64,000 nucleotides of DNA from JAGVPT01 sp963827085 (GTDB taxonomy: Bacteria > Bacteroidota > Ignavibacteria > UBA10030 > UBA8401). The number at the start of each line of letters is the position of its first letter. The stretch's first letter is position 1. The stretch spans positions 186,001 through 250,000 of the forward strand of contig CAWGZY010000002.1 of assembly GCA_963827085.1 (NCBI GenBank), in the 5' to 3' direction. A model generated the notes under the pieces. That model saw only the letters and a list, made by a program, of their open reading frames with translations. It was not told where the DNA came from and searched no databases. A program made the position numbers and the translations under genes. This document shows, in pieces, positions 8,266-16,620 of this stretch.

Positions 8266-8352
8266 AATTAAGAATTATGAATTAATAATTAAGAATAAAA
8301 GATTCGGGATAGTGCGTTTCAATTATTAATTCTTAATTATTAATTTTTAATT
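8266..8352. repeat. AT-rich AATTAAGAATT-type inverted repeat between atpG and ffh
   Basis: AATTAATAATTAAGAAT (8280-8296) and its exact complement (8329-8345) form 17-bp arms around a 32-base loop. Further AAGAATTA words flank them. The same words recur inside the glycerate kinase gene at 47385-47412. The hairpin lies in the atpG-ffh gap and could affect readthrough into ffh, but no U-run terminator is evident. Confidence 0.65.
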
Positions 8353-8356
8353 AACC

Positions 8357-9253
8357 TCAGCTTGCTTTTTTCAGCGCTTCCGCACCGCTGACAATTTCCA
8401 GCAGCTCTTTTGTGATAGATGCCTGGCGTGCTTTATTGTAGGAAAGTTCAAGCGAACTGATCATTTCTTTCGCGTTTGTTGACGCATTCTCCATCGCGGT
8501 CATGCGGGCCCCCTGCTCGGCGGCGTTGGATTCCAGGAGTATCCGCCACATCTGAAAATTTAAATGCTTCGGAACGAGTGCAGAAACAATCTCCTCGCTC
8601 GACGGCTCATAAATGTAATCGACAAGCGAGCGGAGTTTCTTCTCTTCTCCCTTTTCCACGGTCTCGGGGGGAATAGGCAGAAAGAGTTCGATCGCTATGC
8701 GCTGCTGGGCAGCGTTCTTAAACTCGTTGTAGACAACGACGACTTTATCGAATTTTTTAGCAGCGTAGCCGTCCACAATTTCTTTTACGATGGTCCGGGC
8801 ATTGCCGAAATTCAACGAGTTGAAAATTCCGATTTGCTTGGAGAGAATCTCGTAATTCCGTTTGCTGAAAAAGTCGAATCCCTTCCTGCCGATGCAAAAA
8901 AGCTTGACGTTCCCCGCCGCGAACAATTCCTTATAGTTGTTGTTGATATGGCTGACGGCAGCGCGCACGATGTTCGTATTAAATGCGCCGCATAAACCGC
9001 GGTCGGCGGTAACAACAACGATGGCAACTTTCTCAACGGGACGCTGGGTAAGCAGGGGATATTTTGCAGCATCAACTTTACCTGAAAGATGACGCAGCAT
9101 TTCTGCCATCTTGCGTGCGTACGGCCGCGCTTGAAGAATTGCCTCCTGGGCACGGCGCAATTTTGCCGCGGCAACCATCTTCATCGCCTTGGTGATCTTC
9201 TGCGTGCTCTTGACGCCCGCAATCCGCCTTCGTATGTCGCGCAGCGTAGCCAT
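8357..9253 (-). CDS. atpG: F-type ATP synthase gamma subunit
   Basis: The central rotor shaft of F1. The 298-residue protein has the N-terminal helix ATLRDIRRRIAGVKSTQKITKAMKMV (positions 2-27 of the product), the Rossmann-like VVVTADRGLCGAFN, and the conserved C-terminal helix (NKARQASITKELLEIVSGA). It starts two bases after the atpA stop and is the last ATPase gene here. The beta and epsilon genes that usually follow are absent from the window. Confidence 0.97.
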   Translation of the reverse strand: MATLRDIRRRIAGVKSTQKITKAMKMVAAAKLRRAQEAILQARPYARKMAEMLRHLSGKVDAAKYPLLTQRPVEKVAIVVVTADRGLCGAFNTNIVRAAVSHINNNYKELFAAGNVKLFCIGRKGFDFFSKRNYEILSKQIGIFNSLNFGNARTIVKEIVDGYAAKKFDKVVVVYNEFKNAAQQRIAIELFLPIPPETVEKGEEKKLRSLVDYIYEPSSEEIVSALVPKHLNFQMWRILLESNAAEQGARMTAMENASTNAKEMISSLELSYNKARQASITKELLEIVSGAEALKKAS

Positions 9254-9255
9254 CG

Positions 9256-10806
9256 TTACGCCGACACGCTAAATGTATCCATGAATTCCTTTGCAATCAC
9301 CTGAATGCGTTTGGTAATATCGTCCGTCAATTCTTTCTTCTCCGCGATGACGTCGAGGAGATCCTTATGGCGGGTTTCAGCCATTTCAAGAAACTCTTTC
9401 TCGAACTGCAGCACCCGGTCAAGCGGCAGCTGATCCAGAAAGCCCGATGTGCCGAGATAGAGCATGATTACCTGTTTTTCGACGGGCATCGGCACGTACT
9501 GTCTCTGCTTCAGCACTTCGACAAGCCGCGAACCGCGTTGCAGCTGCTGCTTCGTGGCTTTATCGAGGTCCGAACCGAATTTGGCGAACGCTTCCAGTTC
9601 ACGGTATTGAGCAAGATCAAGTCGGAGGCGCCCAGCAACTTTTTTCATTGCTTTGATCTGCGCATTTCCTCCGACGCGCGACACGGAGATGCCGACGTTG
9701 ATTGCGGGACGGACGCCGGAATTAAACAAATTCGGCTCGAGGAAAATCTGTCCGTCGGTAATCGAGATGACGTTCGTAGGAATATAAGCGGCGACGTCGC
9801 CGGCCTGAGTCTCGATGATTGGAAGCGCCGTCAGGCTTCCTCCGCCGAGCTCGTCACTCAACTTTGAAGCACGCTCAAGAAGACGGGAATGAAGATAGAA
9901 CACGTCGCCGGGATACGCTTCACGTCCGGGCGGACGGCGCAGCAGCAGCGATACTTCACGGTACGCCGCCGCATGCTTGGATAAATCATCGTACACCACA
10001 AGCACATCGCGCCCGCTGTCGCGGAAAAATTCGCCGAGCGTTGCGCCTGCGTATGGAGCAATAAATTGTAATGGGGCCGGGTCGCTGGCAGTCGCAGAAA
10101 TAATTGCCGTATATTCCATCGCTCCCATTTCCTCAAGCTTTGTCATCACCTGCGCAACGGTCGATCCCTTCTGGCCGATTGCAACATAGATACAATAGAC
10201 CGGCTTGACCCCTTGTTTCTTTGCCTTTTCGGAGTGGGTATATTTTTGATTGATAATCGTGTCGAGAGCAACGGCAGTCTTCCCGGTCTGGCGGTCGCCG
10301 ATGATCAACTCGCGCTGTCCGCGGCCGATAGGAATCATACCGTCGACAGCTTTCAGCCCGGTCTGGAGCGGCTGCTTCACCGGCTGGCGTTGGATAACGC
10401 CGAGCGCTTTTCTTTCGAGAGGGGAAAACTTGTCTGTCTTGATCGCCCCGCGCCCGTCAATCGGCTGCCCCAGCGGATTGATAACGCGTCCGAGCATGGC
10501 CTCACCGACCGGCATTGAGGCAACACGTTTCGTCCGCTTTACCGTGTCGCCTTCCTTGATCTTTGTGTCGTCGCCGAAGAGAACACAACCGACGTTATCT
10601 TCTTCAAGATTCAACACCATGCCGAAAACATTGTTTGGAAATTCAATCAGCTCGCTCGCCATTACTTTGGAGAGGCCGTAGAGGCGCGCGATGCCGTCGC
10701 CGACTTGCAGCACCGTGCCGACGTCATAGATATCGATTTCTTTTTCAAAGCCGGAGAGCTGCTTTCGCAGCACGGCAGTTATCTCATCGGGTCGTACTTC
10801 CGCCAT
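9256..10806 (-). CDS. atpA: F-type ATP synthase alpha subunit
   Basis: The non-catalytic nucleotide-binding subunit of the F1 hexamer, 516 residues. It shows the P-loop GDRQTGKTA, the PAINVGISVSRVGG signature, and the beta-barrel start near GDGIARLYGL. Two in-frame ATGs are available. The one at 10804-10806 lies seven bases behind AAGGA and is preferred (MAEVRPDEITAVL). It lies 27 bp after atpH. Confidence 0.98.
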   Translation of the reverse strand: MAEVRPDEITAVLRKQLSGFEKEIDIYDVGTVLQVGDGIARLYGLSKVMASELIEFPNNVFGMVLNLEEDNVGCVLFGDDTKIKEGDTVKRTKRVASMPVGEAMLGRVINPLGQPIDGRGAIKTDKFSPLERKALGVIQRQPVKQPLQTGLKAVDGMIPIGRGQRELIIGDRQTGKTAVALDTIINQKYTHSEKAKKQGVKPVYCIYVAIGQKGSTVAQVMTKLEEMGAMEYTAIISATASDPAPLQFIAPYAGATLGEFFRDSGRDVLVVYDDLSKHAAAYREVSLLLRRPPGREAYPGDVFYLHSRLLERASKLSDELGGGSLTALPIIETQAGDVAAYIPTNVISITDGQIFLEPNLFNSGVRPAINVGISVSRVGGNAQIKAMKKVAGRLRLDLAQYRELEAFAKFGSDLDKATKQQLQRGSRLVEVLKQRQYVPMPVEKQVIMLYLGTSGFLDQLPLDRVLQFEKEFLEMAETRHKDLLDVIAEKKELTDDITKRIQVIAKEFMDTFSVSA

Positions 10807-10833
10807 TGTCATATCCTTGTTTGATTCAACAAA

Positions 10834-11388
10834 TTAATTCTTCGAAACAGAACCGTCTTTCAGCCGTGAACGTAAGAGTTCAAGCTGACGGCGGATGCTT
10901 CCGTCCAGTGTCGTGTCTCCGACTTTTGCAACGAAGCCTCCCTTTAATACTTTGTCGAGGCTGAATGAGACACGAACTTTTTTTTGTGTATACGATTCCA
11001 ATTCCCGCACCAATGATTTTTCCTGCTCCGCGGAGAATTTCACGGCCGTCCGAACATCCACAGAAACAATGCCGAGCTGTTCGTCCCGAAGGAGAAAATA
11101 TTGTTCGAGCACTTCGGGCAAAACATCCTCGCGTCTTTTTTCTATGATAGCTTCAAGATATTGATTCACTACCACACCGATTTTTTTACCGAAGATTTCC
11201 GCTATAACGGCTTTCTTCTTCTCTTTTGACACAACGGGGCTTGCCAAAAGCGAACGGAGTTCTCTGGATGCCTTGATCGTCGTTTGCACCGTCAGCAGGT
11301 CGTCTGCGATTGTCTCGGGCTTTTTCGCTTCTCCGGTCAACGCCATCAAAGCAGACGCGTATCGTTTTGCAACTCTAAGATTACTCAT
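10834..11388 (-). CDS. atpH: F-type ATP synthase delta subunit
   Basis: The stalk protein joining F1 to subunit b, also called OSCP-like delta, 184 residues. Family features are RVAKRYASALMAL at the N-terminus and the C-terminal GGFVAKVGDTTLDGSIRRQL. The ATG at 11386-11388 overlaps the atpF stop as TGATG, which indicates coupled translation. Order and spacing match the usual atp operon. Confidence 0.96.
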   Translation of the reverse strand: MSNLRVAKRYASALMALTGEAKKPETIADDLLTVQTTIKASRELRSLLASPVVSKEKKKAVIAEIFGKKIGVVVNQYLEAIIEKRREDVLPEVLEQYFLLRDEQLGIVSVDVRTAVKFSAEQEKSLVRELESYTQKKVRVSFSLDKVLKGGFVAKVGDTTLDGSIRRQLELLRSRLKDGSVSKN

Positions 11389-11873
11389 CAATTCTTCGGA
11401 AGCGATTGGAGAACTTTGTCAACGAGTTTCTTTTGTTTTGCTTCGTCGAGCGTTTCATCGATGATCTTTTCAGCGGCGTTCATCGCAAGGTCGACGACTT
11501 CGTTCTTCAATTGAATAAGCGCCGTTTCTTTTTCGCGTTGAATATCTTCCTTCGCCTGGCCCATCATCGTCTTTGCGCTTTCGTGGGCTTTGGCGACGAT
11601 TTCATTCTTCATCTGTTCGGCCAAGTCGCGTCCTTCTTTCAGAATGCGGGACGTTTCTTCGTTCGCCCGCTTCATCGCCTGTGTGTTTTCCGCAAGCAAC
11701 CGTTCCGATTCCTTTCTTGCCTCTTCAGCTTTGAGGAGCGCATCGCGGATACTTTGCTCCCGCGCCTGTAAAGCACTCATCAGCGGCTTCCAGGCAACTT
11801 TGCCGAGGATGAAGAGGAGGAGAACAAAGGTAATGATCGTCCAGAGGATGAGTCCCGGATTGATGTCTAACAT
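11388..11873 (-). CDS. atpF: F-type ATP synthase subunit b
   Basis: The peripheral stalk. The 161-residue product has one N-terminal membrane helix (LILWTIITFVLLLFILGKV) and a long charged coiled coil after W28-KPL. Length is normal for a single b subunit, with no b' homologue beside it. It overlaps atpH by one base and follows atpE by 18 bp. Confidence 0.96.
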   Translation of the reverse strand: MLDINPGLILWTIITFVLLLFILGKVAWKPLMSALQAREQSIRDALLKAEEARKESERLLAENTQAMKRANEETSRILKEGRDLAEQMKNEIVAKAHESAKTMMGQAKEDIQREKETALIQLKNEVVDLAMNAAEKIIDETLDEAKQKKLVDKVLQSLPKN

Positions 11874-11891
11874 ATCGATCCCTGTTGAGTT

Positions 11892-12149
11892 TTACTTGGT
11901 TGCAAGAATAATGCAAATGGCCAGCGCGAAGAAGGTTGCGCCTTCGATAAGTGCTGCCGCAATCAACATTGAGGTGCGGACCTGGCCTGCAACTTCAGGC
12001 TGCCGGCCGCTGGCTTCCATCGCTGCCGCCGCGAGCTTGCCGATTCCTAGTCCCGCTCCGACAACGGTGATTGCTGCTCCGAACCCTGCTGCCAAATAGC
12101 CCCATTGTGTTGCAACGGCTTTCGCGACTTCAATTGGATTTGCTTCCAT
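11892..12149 (-). CDS. atpE: F-type ATP synthase subunit c
   Basis: The proteolipid rotor ring subunit, 85 residues with two membrane helices. The glycine-rich first helix contains GAGLGIGKLAAAAMEA, the loop is GRQPE, and the ion-binding carboxylate of helix 2 is Glu69 in AALIEGATFF. The residues around Glu69 do not show the clear serine/threonine pattern of sodium-binding rings, so a proton ring is more likely (inference). Confidence 0.97.
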   Translation of the reverse strand: MEANPIEVAKAVATQWGYLAAGFGAAITVVGAGLGIGKLAAAAMEASGRQPEVAGQVRTSMLIAAALIEGATFFALAICIILATK

Positions 12150-12205
12150 TATATTTCTCCTATGAGTATAGATGGTATATGTAGTGAACGATGTTTTCCA
12201 GAATT

Positions 12206-13129
12206 CTAATGCGCGTGTCCTTGATGGACGTCATGTTCTTCTTCCTGCATACCAAGCCCCATGAAAAGCGACGTCAGCATTGTAAAGATGTATGCCTGAA
12301 GAAAGGCCACAAAAAGTTCAAGACAGTCGATCCCGAGCGTGAAAAGAACGGACGGGACCGAGACTGCATATCCTAACGTGGTAGATATTCTTCCAAAAAT
12401 AAATATCAAACCGAGCAGCGAAACAACGACGATATGTCCGCCGGTCATGTTCGCAAACAAACGGATGCAGAGAGCAAAAGCTTTTGTGAAGGTTCCTAAA
12501 ATTTCAATCGGAATCATGATAGGCCACAACAACCAATGGACGCCTCCGGTAAAGTGGGCGAAATAATGGCCGATTCCCTGAGCGCGAATAGCTGAAGCTT
12601 GAATCATGATATAGGCGATGATCGCCAGACCCGCCGTCACGCTGACGTTACCGGTAGCCGAAGCGCCGTACGGTACAAGTCCCAGCAAGTTCATCAAAAG
12701 AATAAAAAAGAAAGTCGTCAACAGGTACGGAAGGTATTTGATCCCCGCCTGTCCCATGTTGGGGATCGCGATCTCATCGCGGACAAAAACGACGAAAATT
12801 TCGATGAGATTACCGAAGCCTGTCGGAACGGCAGCCCTCTTATTTTTCCGCGCAACGAGAGCCAGGATAATGACGAGCATAACCGCGGCGAGCCACAAAA
12901 AAACAACGTGTTTCGTTATCGACATGTCGAGGCCGAAGAGATGAAAATGCGGAAGCTCGATGCGTCCGAATGGGGTTTCAAGCTCGTGCGCGTCCTGAAC
13001 GTGTTTGAGGAGATGCGTGAAAAGATTCTCGCTCTCCTCGTGCGCGACGGACATACGGGCAGTGTCGGCGATAACGGCGGCAGAATCGTGAGCCGCAGTT
13101 TGAGAGTCAAAAAGAAAAAACGACGCCAC
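12206..13129 (-). CDS. atpB: F-type ATP synthase subunit a
   Basis: The stator channel of Fo, 307 residues. The essential arginine lies in FALCIRLFANMTGGH (near residue 221). At least five membrane helices follow a long hydrophilic N-terminal region of about 70 residues with histidines, a feature also seen in Chlorobi and Bacteroidota homologues. The C-terminus is histidine- and acid-rich (EEEHDVHQGHAH). It starts four bases after the upstream AtpI-like gene. Confidence 0.96.
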   Translation of the reverse strand: MASFFLFDSQTAAHDSAAVIADTARMSVAHEESENLFTHLLKHVQDAHELETPFGRIELPHFHLFGLDMSITKHVVFLWLAAVMLVIILALVARKNKRAAVPTGFGNLIEIFVVFVRDEIAIPNMGQAGIKYLPYLLTTFFFILLMNLLGLVPYGASATGNVSVTAGLAIIAYIMIQASAIRAQGIGHYFAHFTGGVHWLLWPIMIPIEILGTFTKAFALCIRLFANMTGGHIVVVSLLGLIFIFGRISTTLGYAVSVPSVLFTLGIDCLELFVAFLQAYIFTMLTSLFMGLGMQEEEHDVHQGHAH

Positions 13130-13133
13130 TGAG

Positions 13134-13544
13134 TTATCCTTCGGTTTTTTTACCCAATTTTTTCTGCATGAACATCACTTCGAGAACCAAAAACAGAACA
13201 TAAAACCCCATCAGAGAAACGACGAGAGGCACGGCGTGAAAATGAAAAACCTCTATTAACATCAGCAGCGCTCCGAGCATCACCAACATACGAAGCCCCA
13301 TTCCGCCGAGTACGGCTTTCAGGAATACCGCGTACGATTTATCGATGGAGTATTCAATCGCCGCATAACCGGCCAACACGTTCGCCAAACTTATCGTAAC
13401 CCCCGCGATGCAGGCGCGAACAACTTCTGCTGAAGCAAAAGCAAAAAGCGGATATGCTGAGAGCAGAGCACTCAGGATAACAACAACGGCGATTTGACGC
13501 GGAAAAGAGACATCAAACTTTCTTGTGTTGTTTTCGTTCTGCAT
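13134..13544 (-). CDS. atpI: ATP synthase subunit I-like membrane protein
   Basis: A 136-residue protein with four predicted membrane helices (around residues 15-35, 40-65, 70-98 and 103-125). It lies immediately before atpB, where subunit I (a chaperone for c-ring assembly) is normally found. Sequence marks are weak in this family, so the call leans on topology and position. Its start overlaps the end of the upstream atpZ gene by 32 bp, which implies coupled translation. Confidence 0.75.
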   Translation of the reverse strand: MQNENNTRKFDVSFPRQIAVVVILSALLSAYPLFAFASAEVVRACIAGVTISLANVLAGYAAIEYSIDKSYAVFLKAVLGGMGLRMLVMLGALLMLIEVFHFHAVPLVVSLMGFYVLFLVLEVMFMQKKLGKKTEG

Positions 13545-13794
13545 CCAATGCGTCTTGCTGTTGACCTAATTTCATTACCGAAGTTATGAATTTGACCATC
13601 CCGCCGACTCCGCCGATAACTAATCCGCCGAGCATCAGCCACGGCGACGTGTTGAACCGGCTGTCCATCCATTTTCCAAGAAAAAAAAAGACAACAATAG
13701 AAAGAGCGAGCTGAATTCCCAGCGTTAGAAACGGAGCAAAACCCCGCAGCGCGTTGCGATCTCTATCGAACAGCTTTTCGTCCCGCTGTTCCAT
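13513..13794 (-). CDS. atpZ: AtpZ/AtpI family small membrane protein
   Basis: A 93-residue protein with two membrane helices and the family pattern LFLGKWMD-like followed by TSPWLMLGGLVIGGVGGM. Such proteins head many atp operons and have been proposed to assist c-ring assembly or magnesium/calcium uptake for the ATPase. The C-terminus is charged. It begins 12 bp after the bactofilin gene, so the cell-shape pair and the ATPase genes probably share transcripts. Confidence 0.85.
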   Translation of the reverse strand: MEQRDEKLFDRDRNALRGFAPFLTLGIQLALSIVVFFFLGKWMDSRFNTSPWLMLGGLVIGGVGGMVKFITSVMKLGQQQDALDAERKQHKKV

Positions 13795-13806
13795 TGCCTC
13801 ACAGTC

Positions 13807-14175
13807 TTAATATTTTTGGATCTCATGATTTGCAGCGCGTGCATCAGTCATGGAAATTTTCCCGTCGAACACGGCTCCTTCGTCAATCACCAGCCGGGCG
13901 GCCCGAATATCGCCGCGCACAACCGCCTTTCCCTCGAACACGAGCTTATCGACCGCGATAATATTGCCCCGAATCTTTCCGCCGACGGTGACATTTTTTC
14001 CGTTGATGTTCCCCTCAATTTCCCCGGTTAATCCGACCGCAACATTTTCGGCGGCGTGGAGTTCACCCATCATCTTGCCGTCGATCCGAATATTCCCTTG
14101 CGTACGGATCTTGCCTTCGACGGTCGTTCCTGAACCGATGAGGTTCAATTCTTTTACAGCATTTTTTTCAGCCAT
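13807..14175 (-). CDS. Bactofilin (polymer-forming cytoskeletal protein)
   Basis: A 122-residue bactofilin, a self-assembling beta-helical cytoskeletal protein at the membrane. The repeated hydrophobic/glycine register is clear: VEGKIRTQGNIRIDGKMMGE, IEGNINGKNVTVGGKIRGNI and VRGDIRAARLVIDEGAVFDG. Only short tails flank the core. It lies directly downstream of an M23 peptidase gene (15 bp gap). That pairing is known in several phyla, where bactofilin positions the peptidase for cell shape. Confidence 0.93.
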   Translation of the reverse strand: MAEKNAVKELNLIGSGTTVEGKIRTQGNIRIDGKMMGELHAAENVAVGLTGEIEGNINGKNVTVGGKIRGNIIAVDKLVFEGKAVVRGDIRAARLVIDEGAVFDGKISMTDARAANHEIQKY

Positions 14176-14190
14176 GGCGGCATTCCTTGT

Positions 14191-15084
14191 TCACAGAGAT
14201 TCGATTGCTATCATGTACTCATCCGGGTTCTGCGGCTGGCCGTCCTTCCACAGCTCAAAATGAAGATGCGGGCCATAGCTCGTATTTCCAGAATTCCCGA
14301 GAAGCGCTATTGGCTCTCCCCGTTTGACGAATTCGCTCGCCGATTTCAACAGCGACTGGTTATGTTTATAGATTGTAAAATATCCGCTGCCATGGGAAAG
14401 AATAATCATGTTGCCGTCGTCATACGTCCATCCCGAAAAGACGATATACCCGTCGGCAGCCGCGCTTATAATCGAGCCCCGCCGGCCTGCGTAATCAATC
14501 CCGTAATGTTTTCGCGAATCGTCAAAGCCCTGGGACACATACCCCACGACGGGGGGGTACAAAGGAAACGATGCCTGAAAAGGCTTGTTTGCCGACACAT
14601 GCTGGGCTGTGAACCCAAACGCAGCAGTTTCGGTTCTCGGTCGAGGTTCGGACGAAGTTTGCTGCTGTATTTCCGGAGTCGCTCCTTGAGGCGGCGCAAT
14701 AATTTCCTCATTCGAAGCAATTGAAGATGAAACAGTGTCTTTCTTTAAATCTTCACCAAGAGCGCCCCGCAGTTTGCGATTGTACTCCCGAAGCACAATA
14801 AATTCTTCAGAGACCTTGCTCAGCCGAGTCTGTAATTCATAAAGCTGGATCCCGTAGCGCTTCTGAATTTCAGTATTCGAGATCGGAATCAGCACTCCGA
14901 GCGGGGTGTAGCCGAGAAGCAAAACGACAGCAACCAAAATTACTGCAACAAACCCGCCGAGTATTATGATGATCCGCCCTATTGTAAGAGCGAACGATCG
15001 TTTTTCGCCTGCATTTCCCTGCGGAATGACAAGGATTTGAAACTTTCGCTCTTTTGTTACATGATGATCGCGATCAGCGGACAT
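14191..15084 (-). CDS. M23 family (LytM-type) peptidoglycan peptidase
   Basis: A 297-residue membrane-anchored murein endopeptidase. One membrane helix (about residues 30-55) follows a basic cytoplasmic N-terminus. A coiled coil (about 70-105, QLYELQTRLSKVSEEF) and a Pro/Thr-rich linker come next. The LytM domain has zinc ligands in HYGIDYAG and the closing GPHLHFELW motif. It lies in front of the bactofilin gene, matching known bactofilin-peptidase partnerships in cell wall shaping. The linker between the helix and the catalytic domain could contact the bactofilin polymer (inference). Confidence 0.93.
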   Translation of the reverse strand: MSADRDHHVTKERKFQILVIPQGNAGEKRSFALTIGRIIIILGGFVAVILVAVVLLLGYTPLGVLIPISNTEIQKRYGIQLYELQTRLSKVSEEFIVLREYNRKLRGALGEDLKKDTVSSSIASNEEIIAPPQGATPEIQQQTSSEPRPRTETAAFGFTAQHVSANKPFQASFPLYPPVVGYVSQGFDDSRKHYGIDYAGRRGSIISAAADGYIVFSGWTYDDGNMIILSHGSGYFTIYKHNQSLLKSASEFVKRGEPIALLGNSGNTSYGPHLHFELWKDGQPQNPDEYMIAIESL

Positions 15085-15171
15085 TCTTTTTCGGCTTTCC
15101 GCACAATTTCCAACCTTTTTTCGAGAAAATCAAAAGTCGAGTTACAAATATACTGAAGGTGTGCTACAATG

Positions 15172-16602
15172 TCAACGAGTATTTAACGCGCAGCGTTCGA
15201 TGGTTGTACTCCGGGACCCGAAACCTTGCTCGCTTTTTGAAAAAATTCGTTCGGCTACCGGCTGGGGGGTAACTGCTTTGGACCGAAGGGTAAAAATCTC
15301 GCCACACCAACCGCCGATATAGATGATACAAAGACTTGCGAGAACGAGTAACCGAATTTTTGACCGCTGAAAAGTATTTTCGCGCAGGATACACCATCCG
15401 TATGCGGCAGCAAGAATAAATATCGGCACAATTGGAAACCGGTACCGAGCATCGGCATAAATAACCAAGTGGACGGCAAGCCAATAGAGAAGAAGCAAAC
15501 GAAGGAAAAAGAGGTTTTTCTCGTCTTTGCCCGCCGGACAGACCATGCCAAATGTTCCGAGGAGAATAACGGCGATATATGGCACGTGAAGGATGATGAT
15601 GTTCGTAATCGAAAGCCGGGTGAACACTGTGGCCGCATTTTGCGCCGCCGCCCATTCGGGTTTGTACTCCATCGTCGTGAGAAGCCAATAGTCGACGGCG
15701 AAAAAGTGAGCAAATTTTTTCCCCTCTATAATGACAAACTCCAGCGGATGTGTTCGGATGAACTCAACGCCGAGTTTGAACCCAAGGTCGGACCGGTCAA
15801 AATCATCGGCGACCGCAGTGAGCGGATTATTTTCTTGCGGAAATGAGTATGCGCCGCTTGCCCCTGAATGGTTTCCCATCCAAAAATTTACACCCGCATT
15901 GCTTGTGAACGACACTCTGTGAAACACGGCGTAATTTCGAATTAGCCATGGTGAGACCATGATGAATGCTGCTATGGCAACAATTGCCAGCGACCGCACA
16001 TTTGTTTTAAAAGGAGCCCCATTCCTCCAGCGGTAAAAAAAAATCACCAACGGTATGAGAGCCACAGTCGTCCGGATGAGCATACCGAGGCCCGTCAACA
16101 CTCCGAGAATAATGGATTCTGGCAATATGTGAGGTTCATTTTCTTTGACAACGACCACCCATACGATAAGCAACAGGATTGTCGTAAAGATTGTCTCTGT
16201 CATCAAATGAGAAACGTACAATACCTGTATTGGGAAGAGCGCAAGAATAGCAGCTGCCGCCAGTCCGACTTTTTCAGAAAACATTTTTTTCCCGATACTG
16301 AATAACAAGAGACAAGAAATGACATCGGCGATCACCTGGAGCATTCTTATCGGCGTCTTCGAATCCCCGAATACTGCGTACGTAGCGGCGAGAAGGAGAG
16401 GATACCCTGGGAGGCGAAACGCTGTTGTCTTCCCTTCAAGCCTGAACCCATCGCCATGTACAAGCGACCGGGCAATTGCATCATAGTCTTTGTCGTCCGA
16501 CGTGAGCGGAGGATGGAACAGTGCCGCTGTGCCGACACGCAGAAGCGCTGCCATGGCAAGAATTCCAAAAAGAAATTTACGGTTTGCGGGAGAGGGGCTC
16601 AT
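15172..16602 (-). CDS. Membrane glycosyltransferase, ArnT/PMT-like (GT39/GT83 superfamily)
   Basis: A 476-residue integral membrane protein with about 10-11 hydrophobic segments. The first periplasmic loop carries the acidic motif PLTSDDKDYDAIARSLVHG, typical of GT-C enzymes that use a polyprenyl-phosphate sugar donor. It is followed by FRLPGYPLLLA. The acceptor is unknown (lipid, protein or cell-wall glycan). It sits 18 bp behind a GT4 glycosyltransferase, so both may build a surface glycan. The C-terminal 40 residues are hydrophilic. Confidence 0.85.
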   Translation of the reverse strand: MSPSPANRKFLFGILAMAALLRVGTAALFHPPLTSDDKDYDAIARSLVHGDGFRLEGKTTAFRLPGYPLLLAATYAVFGDSKTPIRMLQVIADVISCLLLFSIGKKMFSEKVGLAAAAILALFPIQVLYVSHLMTETIFTTILLLIVWVVVVKENEPHILPESIILGVLTGLGMLIRTTVALIPLVIFFYRWRNGAPFKTNVRSLAIVAIAAFIMVSPWLIRNYAVFHRVSFTSNAGVNFWMGNHSGASGAYSFPQENNPLTAVADDFDRSDLGFKLGVEFIRTHPLEFVIIEGKKFAHFFAVDYWLLTTMEYKPEWAAAQNAATVFTRLSITNIIILHVPYIAVILLGTFGMVCPAGKDEKNLFFLRLLLLYWLAVHLVIYADARYRFPIVPIFILAAAYGWCILRENTFQRSKIRLLVLASLCIIYIGGWCGEIFTLRSKAVTPQPVAERIFSKSEQGFGSRSTTIERCALNTR

Positions 16603-16620
16603 GCGCTCGCATTGTTCAAT

